Shown: positions 7,800 to 20,635, numbered from the stretch's first letter. The stretch is 64,000 nucleotides of DNA from Agromyces mangrovi (GCF_030296695.1 NZ_AP027737.1:2790001-2854000), one strand, 5' to 3'. The notes: generated by a model from the letters alone, not told the origin. Program-made: numbers and translations.

Positions 7800-8894
7800 G
7801 TGACCATCTCGATCCGGAAGGCCGCCCTCGGCGGCTTCGCGACGCTCGGCGCCGTCGTGCTGCTGGCCGGCTGCGCTTCTGCTCCCGAGGAGGAGACCGG
7901 CGGCGAGGCCGCCGAGACCGTCGACTACCTGCCCTGCATCGTCTCCGACTCGGGCGGCTTCGACGACAAGTCGTTCAACCAGCTCTCCTACGAGGGCGTC
8001 GAGGAGGCTGCCGGCGAGCTCGGCGCCGACTTCATCGACGTCGAGTCGAACGCCGAGACCGACTACGAGCCCAACCTCGAGAACCTCGTCGCGCAGGGCT
8101 GCGACACGATCGTCAGCGTCGGCTTCGCGCTCTCGGCCCCGACCGTCGACATCGCCACCGCGAACCCGGACCTCGAGTTCGTGCTGGTCGACGACGCGGC
8201 CGACAACGACTTCGACGGCAACAAGGACGCCGAGAACGTCAAGCCGCTGCTCTACGACACCGCCCAGGCCGCGTTCCTCGCGGGCTACCTGGCCGCGGGC
8301 TACTCGGAGGCCGGCAAGGTCGGCACCTTCGGCGGCATGGAGTTCCCGACCGTGACGATCTTCATGGACGGCTTCAAGCAGGGCGTCGACTACTACAACG
8401 ACGAGAAGGGCGCCGACGTCGAGGTCGTCGGCTGGGACGGCTCGACCGGCTCCTTCACCGGTGGCTTCGAGGCCAACCAGGACGCCAAGAACGTCGCGCA
8501 GAACATCATCGACCAGGGTGTCGACGTGCTCCTGCCCGTCGGCGGCCCGATCTACCAGTCGGCCATCGCCGCGATCGACGACTCCGGTCAGGACATCGCC
8601 CTGATCGGCGTCGACGCCGACTTCTACGAGAGCGACCCGACGACGCAGCCGTACGTGCTCACGTCGATCCTCAAGGGCATGAAGGTCTCGACCTACGAGG
8701 CCGTGCTCGCCGCGGGCCAGGACGCGTGGGACCCGGAGACCTACATCGGCACGCTCGAGAACGACGGTGTCGGCATCGCGCCGTACCACGACTTCGAGGA
8801 CGCCGTGTCCGATGAGCTCAAGCAGGAGGTCGAGGACCTGAAGGCCGGCATCATCGACGGCTCGATCGAGGTCACCTCGTACCTCGCGGGCTGA
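7800..8894 (+). CDS. BMP-family substrate-binding lipoprotein
   Basis: A 364-residue extracytoplasmic nucleoside-binding protein of the BMP/PnrA (Med/TmpC) family. Residues 1-22 are a lipoprotein signal with lipobox LLAGC, so Cys22 should be lipidated. Family motifs are VSDSGGFDDKSFNQLSYEG, the LVDDAADN region and YLAAGYSEAGKVGTFGG. The GTG at 7800 follows GGAGG about six bases upstream, and the long leader carries a palindrome. It heads an operon-like block with an ATPase and two permeases, which with the salvage enzymes downstream indicates nucleoside import. A strong hairpin after the stop probably sets a high lipoprotein-to-transporter ratio. Confidence 0.93.
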   Translation: MTISIRKAALGGFATLGAVVLLAGCASAPEEETGGEAAETVDYLPCIVSDSGGFDDKSFNQLSYEGVEEAAGELGADFIDVESNAETDYEPNLENLVAQGCDTIVSVGFALSAPTVDIATANPDLEFVLVDDAADNDFDGNKDAENVKPLLYDTAQAAFLAGYLAAGYSEAGKVGTFGGMEFPTVTIFMDGFKQGVDYYNDEKGADVEVVGWDGSTGSFTGGFEANQDAKNVAQNIIDQGVDVLLPVGGPIYQSAIAAIDDSGQDIALIGVDADFYESDPTTQPYVLTSILKGMKVSTYEAVLAAGQDAWDPETYIGTLENDGVGIAPYHDFEDAVSDELKQEVEDLKAGIIDGSIEVTSYLAG

Positions 8895-8906
8895 CCCGAG
8901 GAGCAT

Positions 8907-8948
8907 CACGACGGGGAGGACGGCCATGCGGCCGGCCTCCCCGTCGTG
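8907..8948 (+). terminator. Long hairpin between lipoprotein and ABC ATPase genes
   Basis: CACGACGGGGAGG (8907-8919) pairs perfectly with CCTCCCCGTCGTG (8936-8948), and an inner CGGCC/GGCCG stem closes a four-base loop. This is a stem of about 18 pairs with one mismatch and no T tract. It is either a terminator or an mRNA-stabilising structure. Confidence 0.7.
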
Positions 8949-9054
8949 TCTCCGGCGCCGGCCCCACCGATGCGCATCCGAGCACGTCGACCTGCATCTG
9001 CGCGCATCCGTGCGAATCCCCGCGACCCCCTGCCGCCCGAGGCGGCACCGTCAA

Positions 9055-9060
9055 TAGGAT
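9055..9060 (+). promoter_or_regulatory. -10 TAGGAT for the ABC ATPase
   Basis: The hexamer is exactly 6 bases before the ATG at 9067. The transporter core may therefore have its own leaderless promoter, separate from the lipoprotein. Confidence 0.5.
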
Positions 9061-9066
9061 CGGAAC

Positions 9067-10575
9067 ATGAAGCTCGAACTCCGAGGCATCACCAAGCGCT
9101 TCGGCTCGCTCGTCGCCAACGATCACATCTCGCTCACCGTCGAGCCGGGAGAGATCCACTGCCTCCTCGGCGAGAACGGCGCGGGCAAGTCCACCCTGAT
9201 GAACGTGCTCTACGGCCTGTACCGGGCCGACGAGGGGGAGATCCTCCTCGACGACCGGCTGCAGCACTTCGAGGGCCCGGCGACGCGATGACGGCCGGCA
9301 TCGGCATGGTGCACCAGCACTTCATGCTCATCCCGGTCTTCACGGTCGCCGAGAACGTCATGCTCGGCCACGAGGAGACCGGCTTCGCCGGGCGGCTCGA
9401 CCTGCCGGCGGCACGCGCGAAGGTGCGCGAGATCTCGGAGCGGTTCGGCTTCCACGTCGACCCCGACGCGGTCGTCGAAGACCTGCCGGTCGGCGTCCAG
9501 CAGCGGGTCGAGATCATCAAGGCGCTCTCCCGCGACGCGCGCGTGCTCGTGTTCGACGAGCCGACCGCGGTGCTCACCCCGCAGGAGACCGACGAGCTGA
9601 TGGGCATCATGCGCCAGCTCAAGGAGACCGGCGCCTCCATCGTCTTCATCACCCACAAGCTCCGCGAGGTGCGCGAGGTCGCCGACCGCATCACCGTCAT
9701 CCGCCTCGGCAAGGTCGTCGGCGAGGCCGAGCCGACCGCGTCCAACGCCGAGCTCGCGTCGCTCATGGTCGGTCGTGCCGTCGAGCTCACGGTGCAGAAG
9801 GACGCGCCGAAGCTCGGCGACGAGGCGCTGGTCGTGAAGGACCTCACCGTCAGCGACCCGTCCGGCCTGGTGCTCGTCGACGACGTGTCCTTCGAGGTGC
9901 GCGCGGGGAGATCCTCGCGGTCGCCGGCGTGCAGGGCAACGGGCAGACCGAGCTCGCCGAGGCGCTCCTCGGCCTGCAGGAGCACGTGACCGGGTCGATC
10001 ATGCTCGACGGCAAGCAGCTGGTCGACGCGTCCGTACGCGACACGCTCGACGCCGGCATCGGGTTCGTGCCCGAGGACCGCAAGGTCGACGGCCTGGTCG
10101 GCGAGTTCACGATCGCCGAGAACCTCATGCTCGACCGCAGCTTCGGCGAGCCGTTCGTCAAGGCCGGCACGCTCCAGCTCAAGCACCGCGACGAGTTCGC
10201 GCGCGAGAAGCTCGCCGAGTTCGACGTGCGCGCGCCGGGCATCGAGACCCCGGTCGGCCGCCTCTCCGGCGGCAACCAGCAGAAGGTGGTCGTCGCCCGC
10301 GAGCTCTCCCGCGACCTCCGGCTGTTCGTGGCCGCGCAGCCCACCCGCGGCGTCGACGTCGGTTCGATCGAGTTCATCCACAAGCGCATCGTCGAGACCC
10401 GCGACGCGGGCGTCCCCGTGGTCGTCGTCTCCACCGAGCTCGACGAGATCGAGGCGCTGGCCGACCGCATCCTCGTGATGTACCGCGGCAAGGTCGTCGG
10501 CATCGTGCCGTCCGACACGTCGCGCGACGTGCTCGGCCTCATGATGGCCGGCGAGCACCCCGAAGGAGCTGCCGC

Positions 10576-10579
<4 letters not shown>
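9067..10579 (+). CDS. Nucleoside ABC transporter, duplicated ATPase (two apparent frameshifts)
   Basis: A protein of about 504 residues with two fused ATP-binding cassettes, the architecture of NupO/YufO and RbsA-type importers. The first cassette has [14 protein letters not shown], the Q-loop region [13 protein letters not shown], Walker [16 protein letters not shown] and the switch FITHKLREV. The second has a degenerate Walker A around [14 protein letters not shown] and the signature [17 protein letters not shown]. Two breaks interrupt the frame. Near 9279, GGCCCGGCG should read with one more G to continue into GDAMTAGIG. At 9906-9909, GCGGGGAG should be GCGGGGGAG to give [11 protein letters not shown]. 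Both are one-base losses in G runs, and the protein on either side is perfectly conserved, so the gene is probably intact. Confidence 0.88.
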
Positions 10580-11887
<1,308 letters not shown>

Positions 11888-11891
<4 letters not shown>

Positions 11892-13173
11892 CCGCCACCG
11901 CACCCGCACCCGCCGCCGCGGCGCCCAGGAACAGCACCGGGTCTCCGTGGTCAGCTGGAAGGTGCCGATCACCTTCGGCGTCTTCACGGTGCTGCTCGCC
12001 ATCCTCTACGCGCTCACGCCGCACGAGGGTGACACCACGTTCCGCCTCGCGGTCGGCTCGGACTTCTTCGCGCTGCCCGACCTCGTGCTCCCGTCGTCGG
12101 CCACCGCCTGGGCGACGGTCGTGGTGATGGCCCTGGCGACCGGCGTCAGCGTCGGCATGACCCTGATCCGCCGGAAGACGCCGTTGTGGCTCGTGATCGT
12201 CTACACGATCGCGGTGCTCGTGGGCTTCCTCGCGTGGGCTGCGGCCGGCGGCACGGTGCCCATGGTGGGCCTCCTCGGAGGCGCGCTCGGCCTCGCCGTG
12301 CCGATCATCTTCGGCGCCCTGGGCGGGGTGATCGGCGAGCGCGTCGGCGTGGTGAACATCGCGATCGAGGGCCAGCTGCTCGCCGGCGCGTTCTCGGCCG
12401 CGGTCGTCAGCTCGATCACGGGCGTGCCGCTCGCCGGCATGGTCGCGGCCATGGTCGCGGGCATGCTCGTCGCACTCGTGCTGAGCGTCTTCGCCATCAC
12501 CTACTACGTGAACCAGGTCATCGTCGGCGTCGTGCTCAACGTGCTGGTCATCGGCGTCACGAGCTTCCTGTTCTCGCAGGTGCTCGCGCCCAACACGGCC
12601 CTGCTGAATTCGCCCACGCGGTTCCAGACGCTGCCGATCCCGGTCCTCGGCGACATCCCGCTGATCGGGCCGATCTTCTTCCGGCAGACCCTCGTCGTGT
12701 ACATCATGTACATCGCCGTGTTCCTCGTCTGGTGGGGCATGTTCCGCACCAAGTGGGGCCTGCGCCTCCGCGCGGTCGGCGAGCACCCGCAGGCCGCCGA
12801 CACGGTCGGCATCAAGGTCGCCGCGACCCGGTACTGGAACATGCTGCTGGCGGGCGCGATCGCCGGCATCGGCGGCAGCTTCTTCACGCTGGTCTCGGTG
12901 CCCGCGTTCAACCGCGAGATGACGGCGGGTGCCGGCTTCATCGCGCTGGCGGCGGTCATCTTCGGCAAGTGGGATCCGATCCGGGCGACGCTCGCCGCGC
13001 TGCTGTTCGGCTTCGCGTCGAACCTGCAGGGCATCCTCGGCGTCATCGGTTCGCCGGTGCCGAGCCAGTTCATGCTGATGCTGCCGTACCTGGTGACGAT
13101 CTTCGCGGTCGCCGGCCTGGTCGGCCGCTCGCGTCCGCCCGCCGCATCCGGCATACCGTACGAGAAGCAGTGA
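11888..13173 (+). CDS. Nucleoside ABC transporter permease 2 (one apparent frameshift near the start)
   Basis: A second BPD_transp_2 permease of about 428 residues (NupQ/YufQ-like). Conserved segments are GGVIGERVGVVNIAIEGQLL, YYVNQVIVGVVLNVLV and LRAVGEHPQAADTVGIKV. The start GTG at 11888 overlaps the TGA of permease 1 in a GTGA. The first codons (VTATAPAPAAAAP) are in a different frame from the body; one extra C in the CCC at about 11928-11930 restores continuity into QEQHRVSVVSWKVP. With the ATPase and first permease this makes the heterodimeric membrane domain of a nucleoside importer. Confidence 0.82.
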
Positions 13174-13177
13174 CGAC

Positions 13178-13605
13178 ATGACCCTCCCCGATGCCTCGGC
13201 CGTCGACTGGACGGCGCTGCGGCAGGCCGCATCCGCCGCCATGTCGAAGGCGTACGTGCCCTACTCGAAGTTCCCGGTCGGTGCGGCGGCCATCGCCGAC
13301 GACGGCCGCATCGTGAGCGGCTGCAACATCGAGAACGCCTCGTACGGCGTCACCCTCTGCGCCGAGTGCTCGCTCGTCTCCGAGCTGATCATGAGCGGCG
13401 GGGGCGGCTCACGGCGTTCGCGTGCGTCGACGGCAACGGCGCAGTGCTCATGCCGTGCGGTCGGTGCCGACAGCTGCTGTACGAGCACTCGGCCGAGGGG
13501 ATGCTGCTGGACACCGTCTCGGGCATCCGCACGATCGACGCGGTGCTGCCCGACGCGTTCGGCCCGCGGCAGCTCGACGAGTACCGGTCGGCCGGCGAGG
13601 CGTAG
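13178..13605 (+). CDS. cdd: Cytidine deaminase (one apparent frameshift)
   Basis: A 142-residue tetrameric-type zinc enzyme converting cytidine and deoxycytidine to uridine forms. The zinc and proton-shuttle motif is CAECS near residue 66, and the second zinc motif is MPCGRCRQ, with NIENASYG before the first. The two halves are in different frames: GGCGGGGGCGG at 13400-13404 needs one more G to give MSGGGRLTAFACVDGNG. Length and ending are then normal. The ATG follows permease 2 by four bases, linking deamination of imported nucleosides to their uptake. Confidence 0.9.
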
Positions 13606-13667
13606 CCCGCCGCCGACGACACACCGGCGTCCGTGGTGACGCCAGCACCACACGAAGGAGCACCACC

Positions 13668-14968
<1,301 letters not shown>

Positions 14969-15041
14969 GCGGCCACGCGCGACGCGCCCGGCCGGGCCCC
15001 TCCGCTGCGAGATTGCCGAGACTTCCGGCGGGACGCGCCGC

Positions 15042-15047
15042 TAGATT
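15042..15047 (+). promoter_or_regulatory. -10 TAGATT for adenosine deaminase
   Basis: The hexamer is exactly 6 bases before the GTG at 15054, indicating a leaderless start separate from the upstream salvage genes. Confidence 0.55.
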
Positions 15048-15053
15048 GGGAGC

Positions 15054-16172
15054 GTGAACACGACATCGGCGGAGTACCGCCTCGAGGGCGTTGGCGTCGA
15101 CATCCGCACGCTGCCGAAGGTCTCGCTGCACGACCACCTGGACGGCGGGCTTCGCCCGCAGACGATCATCGAACTGGCCGATGACATCGAGCTCGAGCTG
15201 CCGACCACCGACGCCGCCGCGCTTGGCGAGTGGTTCGCCGCGCAGGCGAACTCCGGCTCGCTCGTCGAGTACCTGAAGACGTTCGACGTCACGACCGCGG
15301 TCATGCAGACCCGCGACGGCCTCACGCGCGTCGCACGCGAATTCGTCGAGGACCTCGCCGCCGACGGCGTGGTGCACGGCGAGATCCGCTGGGCGCCCGA
15401 GCAGCACCTCGCCCGGGGGCTGACGCTGGACCAGGCCGTGGAAGCGGTGCAGGAGGGCATCGACGAGGGCGTCGACGCCGTGGCGCGCGCCGGCCACGAC
15501 CTCACCATCGGCCAGCTGGTCACCGCGATGCGGCACGCCGACCGGGCGCTCGAGATCGCGGAGCTCGCGGTGCGCCACCGCGACCGCGGCGTCATCGGCT
15601 TCGACATCGCCGGTGCGGAGGCGGGCTTCCCCGCCGGGCGCCACCGCACGGCCTTCGACTACCTGGCCGGGCAGTTCTTCCCCGTGACCGTGCACGCGGG
15701 CGAGGCCGACGGACTCGAGTCGATCCGCGGGGCGCTCGTCGACGGCCGCGCCCTGCGCCTCGGGCACGGCGTTCGCCTGGCCGAGGACGTCACGATCGAG
15801 CGCCAGGACGACGAGAACACCTACGTCACCCTCGGCCGCCTCGCCCAGTGGGTGCGCGACCGCGAGATCCCGCTCGAGACGAGCCCGTCGTCGAACATCC
15901 AGACGGGTGCGATCGCCGCGTGGGGCGACGAACTCGTCGACCACCCGTTCGACCTCCTCTACCAGCTCGGGTTCCGGGTCACCGTGAACACCGACAACCG
16001 CCTCATGAGCGCGACGACCCTCACCCGGGAACTCGCGATCCTCGCCGACGCGTTCGGCTACGACCTCGCCGACCTCGAGACCTTCCAGCTGCACGCCGCA
16101 GCGGGCGCGTTCCTGCCGGTCGACGAGCGCGAGGCACTCGCCGAGCGCATCGTCGCCGGGTTCGCGGCCTGA
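15054..16172 (+). CDS. add: Adenosine deaminase
   Basis: A 372-residue TIM-barrel metalloenzyme converting adenosine or deoxyadenosine to inosine forms. The metal-binding HDHLDGG is near residue 23 (the usual HxH with an extra D), VTVHAGE carries the next His and Glu, LRLGHGVRL carries the catalytic His and TVNTDNR the metal Asp. Phosphorolysis of its product would need the purine nucleoside phosphorylase encoded at 19802. The GTG start is set by a -10 six bases upstream. The usual family length is about 340-370 residues. Confidence 0.94.
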   Translation: MNTTSAEYRLEGVGVDIRTLPKVSLHDHLDGGLRPQTIIELADDIELELPTTDAAALGEWFAAQANSGSLVEYLKTFDVTTAVMQTRDGLTRVAREFVEDLAADGVVHGEIRWAPEQHLARGLTLDQAVEAVQEGIDEGVDAVARAGHDLTIGQLVTAMRHADRALEIAELAVRHRDRGVIGFDIAGAEAGFPAGRHRTAFDYLAGQFFPVTVHAGEADGLESIRGALVDGRALRLGHGVRLAEDVTIERQDDENTYVTLGRLAQWVRDREIPLETSPSSNIQTGAIAAWGDELVDHPFDLLYQLGFRVTVNTDNRLMSATTLTRELAILADAFGYDLADLETFQLHAAAGAFLPVDEREALAERIVAGFAA

Positions 16173-16207
16173 GCGTGCGATCCGACGACCGACCCGGAGC
16201 TGCACGG

Positions 16208-16681
16208 ATGCCACTTCCGCCACTGCCCGACAGCGCGATCGCCATCGCGGTCGACGCCGACGACTGGCGCGCCGCGGTGCACGCGGCGGGATCCGCCCTG
16301 GCCGCGTCCGGCGCGACGACCGACGCCTACGCCGACCGCATGGTCGACGTCATCGAGGAGTACGGCGCCTACGTCGTCGTGGCGCCGGGCCTCGCGCTCG
16401 CGCACGCCCGACCGGGGCCCGAGGTGCTCGCCGAGGGCATCAGCGTGGTGACCCTCGCGCACCCGGTCGCGTTCGGGCACGCGCACAACGACCCCGTGCA
16501 GGTCGTCGTGGGCCTCGCGGTGCGTACCGCCGAGGGGCACGTCGCATCGGTCGCCGAGCTCGCCAACGTGTTCAACGACGACGCCGTCGTCGCGTCGATC
16601 GCGCGCGCCACCGATCCGGGCGAGATCCGCGCGCTGCTCGGTGCGCCGGCCGCGGACGACGCGGGCGGGGGCGCGGCGTGA
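16208..16681 (+). CDS. PTS sugar transporter subunit IIA
   Basis: A 157-residue IIA protein of the mannitol/fructose-type (PTS_EIIA_2) fold, accepting phosphate from HPr. The phosphorylated histidine is likely in ALAHARPGPEV, the family's active-site segment, followed by VAFGHAHNDPVQVVVGL. The ATG at 16208 is 35 bases after add, and its stop overlaps the next gene by four bases. No membrane IIC, enzyme I or HPr gene is in the window. The pair might work with a distant IIC of the ascorbate/galactitol type or in regulation. Confidence 0.85.
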   Translation: MPLPPLPDSAIAIAVDADDWRAAVHAAGSALAASGATTDAYADRMVDVIEEYGAYVVVAPGLALAHARPGPEVLAEGISVVTLAHPVAFGHAHNDPVQVVVGLAVRTAEGHVASVAELANVFNDDAVVASIARATDPGEIRALLGAPAADDAGGGAA

Positions 16682-16962
16682 GGATCGTCACGGTCTGCGG
16701 CGTCGGCATCGGGACCTCGGCCATCCTGAAGACCAACGCCGAGCGTGCGCTCGACCGGCTCATGCTCGAGGCCGACGTTACGGCGAGCGACGTCGACGGC
16801 GTCGCCGCGGCCGCGCGGGACGCGCAGGTCGTCCTGACGTCGCCGGAACTCGTCGACCGCGTCCGCACCGCGACGGCCGGCCTGCACGCCGAGATCGTCG
16901 TCGTGCAGAACTACTTCGACGTCGACGAGATCGCGTCGGTGCTCGAGTCGTCCATCGGCTGA
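16678..16962 (+). CDS. PTS sugar transporter subunit IIB
   Basis: A 94-residue IIB protein of the lactose/ascorbate-like (PTS_IIB) Rossmann-like fold. The phospho-accepting cysteine is in the N-terminal loop VTVCGVGIGTSA, the canonical position at the end of the first strand. It starts with a GTG inside the TGA of the IIA gene. Its last 52 bases overlap the end of an opposing membrane-protein gene. No IIC follows. Confidence 0.85.
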   Translation: MRIVTVCGVGIGTSAILKTNAERALDRLMLEADVTASDVDGVAAAARDAQVVLTSPELVDRVRTATAGLHAEIVVVQNYFDVDEIASVLESSIG

Positions 16963-18088
16963 CCCCCGTTGCGGCGTGCGCGGCGCGCCCAGGCCAGCAC
17001 TGCGAGCGCCGCGAACGGCGTCGCGAAGGGGAGGGCCGGCGCGAGGAGCGCGCCGAACGCGGCGACCGCGAGGCCGGAGACGCCGGCCACGGTGATGCGT
17101 GCGGCGCCCGCGACGGGCACGACGGTCCAGACGAGGCATCCGGTCGCGAGCCCCAGGGCGACCATGCCGGGCAGGATGTCCGACGCGGCGCCGGAACGGG
17201 CGACCGAGCCTTCCAGCAGCAGGTGCAGCGCCGGCGTCAACAGCACGAACGCGAGCGCGGCGAGCGGCAGCAGCACGCTTCGCACGGGTGTCGCGGAGCG
17301 GCGCACGCCGACGATCAGCACCGCGACGATGACCGGCACGGCAGCCATGCCCGCGACCGCGAGGCCGACCGCCATCGCGCCCGTCCCGTCGAGCCCGCCC
17401 GGCACCATGGCGCCCGCGAGGGCGAGGAGGATGCCGGCGGCTCCGCCGACCAGGCCCGTCCAGGAGAGGAGCGCCACCGGGAGCCACGCCCGCTCGGGCA
17501 CGGGGCCTGGCGCGGGGCGGCTGCGGTGCTCGGCGTGCCGGAGGGTCTCCACGAGCAGGATGGCGGCCGGCGGGATGAGCGAGAACGCCGGGTTCGCGCC
17601 GGCGAGTCCCGCGAGGGGGCGAGCACGATGCCCACCAACGCGGAGATGCCGATGCGGACGCCCGTCCGGGGCATCCGCTCGCGACCCACCCCGTCGAGCA
17701 GGATGCCGATCGCGAGCGCGCCGAGGAGCCAGCCGAAGGCCACGAGCGGCACGATGATGCGCGTGAGCGGCGGATCGGGCAGGCCCGCGTCGGCCGCATC
17801 GATGCCCTGCGAGAAGCCGATCGCGGCGAGCGTCGCGCACACGTAGCCCACCGAGCCCACGACGGCCACGGCGATCGCGCGCAGGCCGCCGAGCAGCCCG
17901 CCCGCTGCGAGTGCCGTCACGAACGCGCAGACCGTCAGGGTCGGCACGACCCACCAGAAGAGCACGGTCAGCGCCACCGCGAGCGAGTCGGGCGGCGCGG
18001 GCGTGAACACCTGGGCGACCCAGCCGGCCGCCGCCACCGCCAGCGCGGTCGCGGCCAGTTCGGCGGGGAGACGACTCGTCGGCGGCAT
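16911..18088 (-). CDS. Polytopic membrane protein of unknown function (one apparent frameshift)
   Basis: A protein of about 392 residues with roughly ten hydrophobic segments; I do not recognise a family. The frame breaks at 17615-17619, where adding one C on the coding strand turns IVLAPSRDS into IVLAPLAGLAGANPAF and links two long hydrophobic halves. The ATG at 18088 lies 11 bases after the phosphosugar mutase stop, so it is probably the third gene of a deoD-pmmB operon. Its final 17 residues overlap the PTS IIB gene on the opposite strand; the true end could differ if another base is missing. A role in sugar or nucleoside handling is only suggested by context. Confidence 0.65.
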
Positions 18089-18099
18089 CCGCTCGCCCC

Positions 18100-19805
18100 T
18101 CAGCCGAGCAGGGCGCGCATGCCCTGCTCCAGCGCGGCGACCCGCGCAGCCGCGGTCGCGCGTCGCTCGGCGGCGTCGCCGGACTCGGACGAGGCGTCGA
18201 GGTACGCCTTCAGCTTCGGCTCGGTGCCGCTCGGGCGCACCATGACGCGAGAGCCGTCCTCGAGGCGGATGCGCAGCACGTCGCTCGGCGGCAGGTCGCC
18301 GAAGCCGTCGGAGAAGTCGTCGATCTGCTCGACCCGCACCTCGCCGATGCGAGCGGGCGGGTCGGCGCGCAGGCGCGCCATGAGCTCGCCGATGCGCGAC
18401 AGGTCGCTGAAGCGCAGCGACACCTGCCCGGATGCGAACGCGCCGAACCGGTCGGCGAGCTCGTCGAGCCGATCCGCCACCGTGCGGCCGTCGGCCGCGA
18501 GCTCGGCGGCGAGCGACAGGAACGCGACCGCCGCGGAGATGCCGTCCTTGTCGCGCACCGTGCCCGGGTTCACGAGGTAGCCGAGCGCCTCCTCGTAGCC
18601 GAAGACGAGGTCGGGCGCGCGCGAGATCCATTTGAAGCCCGTGAGCGTCTCGCGGAAGTCGAGCCCGTACTCGCGGGCGATGACGCCGAGCGCGGGGAGG
18701 AGACGATCGAGCAGGCGAGCGTGCCGTCGGCGCCGCGGTCGCCCGCGGCATCCGCCGCCGCCAGCTCGGCCTGCCGCCAGCCGAGCAGCTGGCCGATCTC
18801 GTTGCCCGTCAGCTTGCGGTACCCCGCCTCGTTCGACGGGTCGGGGATCGCGATCGCCAGGCGGTCGGCGTCGGGGTCGTTCGCGATGACCAGGTCGGCC
18901 CCGACGTCGCGGCCGCGCGCGAGCGCGAGGTCCATCGCGCCCGGCTCCTCCGGGTTGGGGAAGGCAACGGTCGGGAACGCGGGATCGGGATCGATCTGCT
19001 CGGCGACGACCGCCGGCTCGTCGAATCCTGCCGTCTGGAGCACGCGTCGGGTGACCTCCCAGCCGACGCCGTGCATGGCCGTGTAGACCGTCACCGGCTG
19101 CGCCCGGGGCGGCAGCGCGACGGCGGCGGTGGCCGCGACGTACGCGTCGACGACCGACTCGTCGGCCGTCTCGAACTCGCCGCGGGGCAGCAGCGGCACC
19201 TGCGTGCCCGCCGCGACGTGCAGGATGTGGTCGGCGATCTCGCGATCGACCGGCGAGACGATCTGCGAGCCGTGGTCGTCGCCGCCGAGGTAGACCTTGT
19301 AGCCGTTGTCGTTCGGCGGGTTGTGCGAGGCGGTCACCATGACGCCCGCGCTCGCGTCGAGATGGCGCACGGCGAACGCGAGCACCGGGGTCGGCAGCAG
19401 CCGCGGCAGCAGGATCGCCCGCACCCCCGCACCGGCGAGGATCGCCGCCGAGTCCTCGGCGAACACGCGCGAGTTGCGACGGCCGTCGTAGCCGATGACG
19501 GCGGACGGGGTCTCGCCGTCGGCCGCGCGCTCGGTCAGGAACGCGGCGAGGCCCGCGGCGGCCTGCGACACGAGCACGCGGTTCATGCGGTTCGGGCCGG
19601 CCGCGATCTCGCCGCGCAGGCCCGCGGTGCCGAAGTCGAGCCGCGAGTCGAAGCGATCGTGCAGCTCGGTCTCGGCCTCGGCGTCGCCCTCGCGCGCGCC
19701 CGCGAGCAGCGCCTCGAGCTCGGTCCGCGTCTCGGGGTCGGGGTCCTGGTCGAGCCACGCCTCGGCGCGCGCGATGAGTCCCTCTGCGATGTCCGCCACG
19801 GTCAC
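18100..19805 (-). CDS. pmmB: Phosphosugar mutase, PmmB/phosphopentomutase-like (one apparent frameshift)
   Basis: A 568-residue alpha-D-phosphohexomutase-family enzyme. The phosphoserine loop is GVMVTASHNPPNDNGYKVY, the metal loop ANDPDADRLA, the sugar loop FGYEEALGYL and the phosphate loop VRPSGTEPKLKAYL. The long form next to a purine nucleoside phosphorylase suggests a ribose/deoxyribose 1-to-5 phosphomutase role, although glucose or mannose phosphates are possible substrates. At 18694-18697 a GGGG run needs one more G: then VSSPALGVIAREYG joins the two halves. The GTG start overlaps the stop of the phosphorylase gene, indicating translational coupling. Confidence 0.88.
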
Positions 19806-20629
19806 AGCTCCGCGACGATCCGGGCCAGCAGCGAGGAGATGACGGGCTCCGCCTCGCGGCCGGCCTCGATGACCTCCTCGTGGCTGAGCGGCGTGGTCTG
19901 GATGCCCGCGGCGAGGTTCGTGATGAGCGACATGCCCAGGATCTCCATGCCCGCCTGCCGCGCCGCGATCGCCTCGAGCGCGGTCGACATGCCGACGATG
20001 TCGCCGCCGATCGCCTTCGCCATCTGCACCTCGGCGGGCGTCTCGTAGTGCGGGCCGCGGAACTGCGTGTACACGCCCTCGTCGAGGCCCGGGTCGATCG
20101 CGTGCGCGACGTTGCGGAGGCGCTGCGAGTACAGGTCGGTGAGGTCGACGAACGTGGCGCCCTCGAGCGGCGAGTCGGCCGTGAGGTTGATGTGGTCGCG
20201 GATCAGCACCGGCGTGCCGGGGGACCAGTGCTCGCGGATGCCGCCCGCACCGTTGGTGAGGATCATGACGGATGCCCCGGCGGCCGCCGCCGTGCGCACC
20301 GAATGCACCACGCGGCGCACGCCGTGCCCCTCGTAGTAGTGCGTGCGGGCGCCGATCACGAGCGCACGCTTGCCGCTCGGCAGGAGGACCGAGCGCAGCG
20401 TGCCGACGTGCCCCTCGAGGGCCGGCTTGCCGAAGCCGGTGATGTCGGTCGCCGGGATGGTGTGGGTCGTCTCGCCGATGAGGTCGGCCGCCTTGCCCCA
20501 GCCGCTGCCGAGGGTCAGCGCGATGTCGTGGCGCTCGACCCCGGTGGCCTCCGCGAGCTCGGCCGCGGCGGTGCGGGCCACCTCGAACGGATCTGCGGAC
20601 GGGTCGTCGAGCGGGTTCGGTGCGTGCAT
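19802..20629 (-). CDS. deoD: Purine nucleoside phosphorylase
   Basis: A 275-residue trimeric-type (low-molecular-mass, PNP/MTAP superfamily) phosphorylase that splits inosine and guanosine nucleosides into base and (deoxy)ribose-1-phosphate. Motifs include LTLGSGWGKAADL, the phosphate-binding GARTHYYEGH, ILTNGAGGIRE, the purine-site FRGPHYETPAEV and GMSTALEAIAA. It is first in an operon with a phosphosugar mutase, a sensible next step for the sugar phosphate. The ATG lies 6 bases after a -10 hexamer. Confidence 0.94.
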   Translation of the reverse strand: MHAPNPLDDPSADPFEVARTAAAELAEATGVERHDIALTLGSGWGKAADLIGETTHTIPATDITGFGKPALEGHVGTLRSVLLPSGKRALVIGARTHYYEGHGVRRVVHSVRTAAAAGASVMILTNGAGGIREHWSPGTPVLIRDHINLTADSPLEGATFVDLTDLYSQRLRNVAHAIDPGLDEGVYTQFRGPHYETPAEVQMAKAIGGDIVGMSTALEAIAARQAGMEILGMSLITNLAAGIQTTPLSHEEVIEAGREAEPVISSLLARIVAEL

Positions 20630-20635
20630 GGTGCC

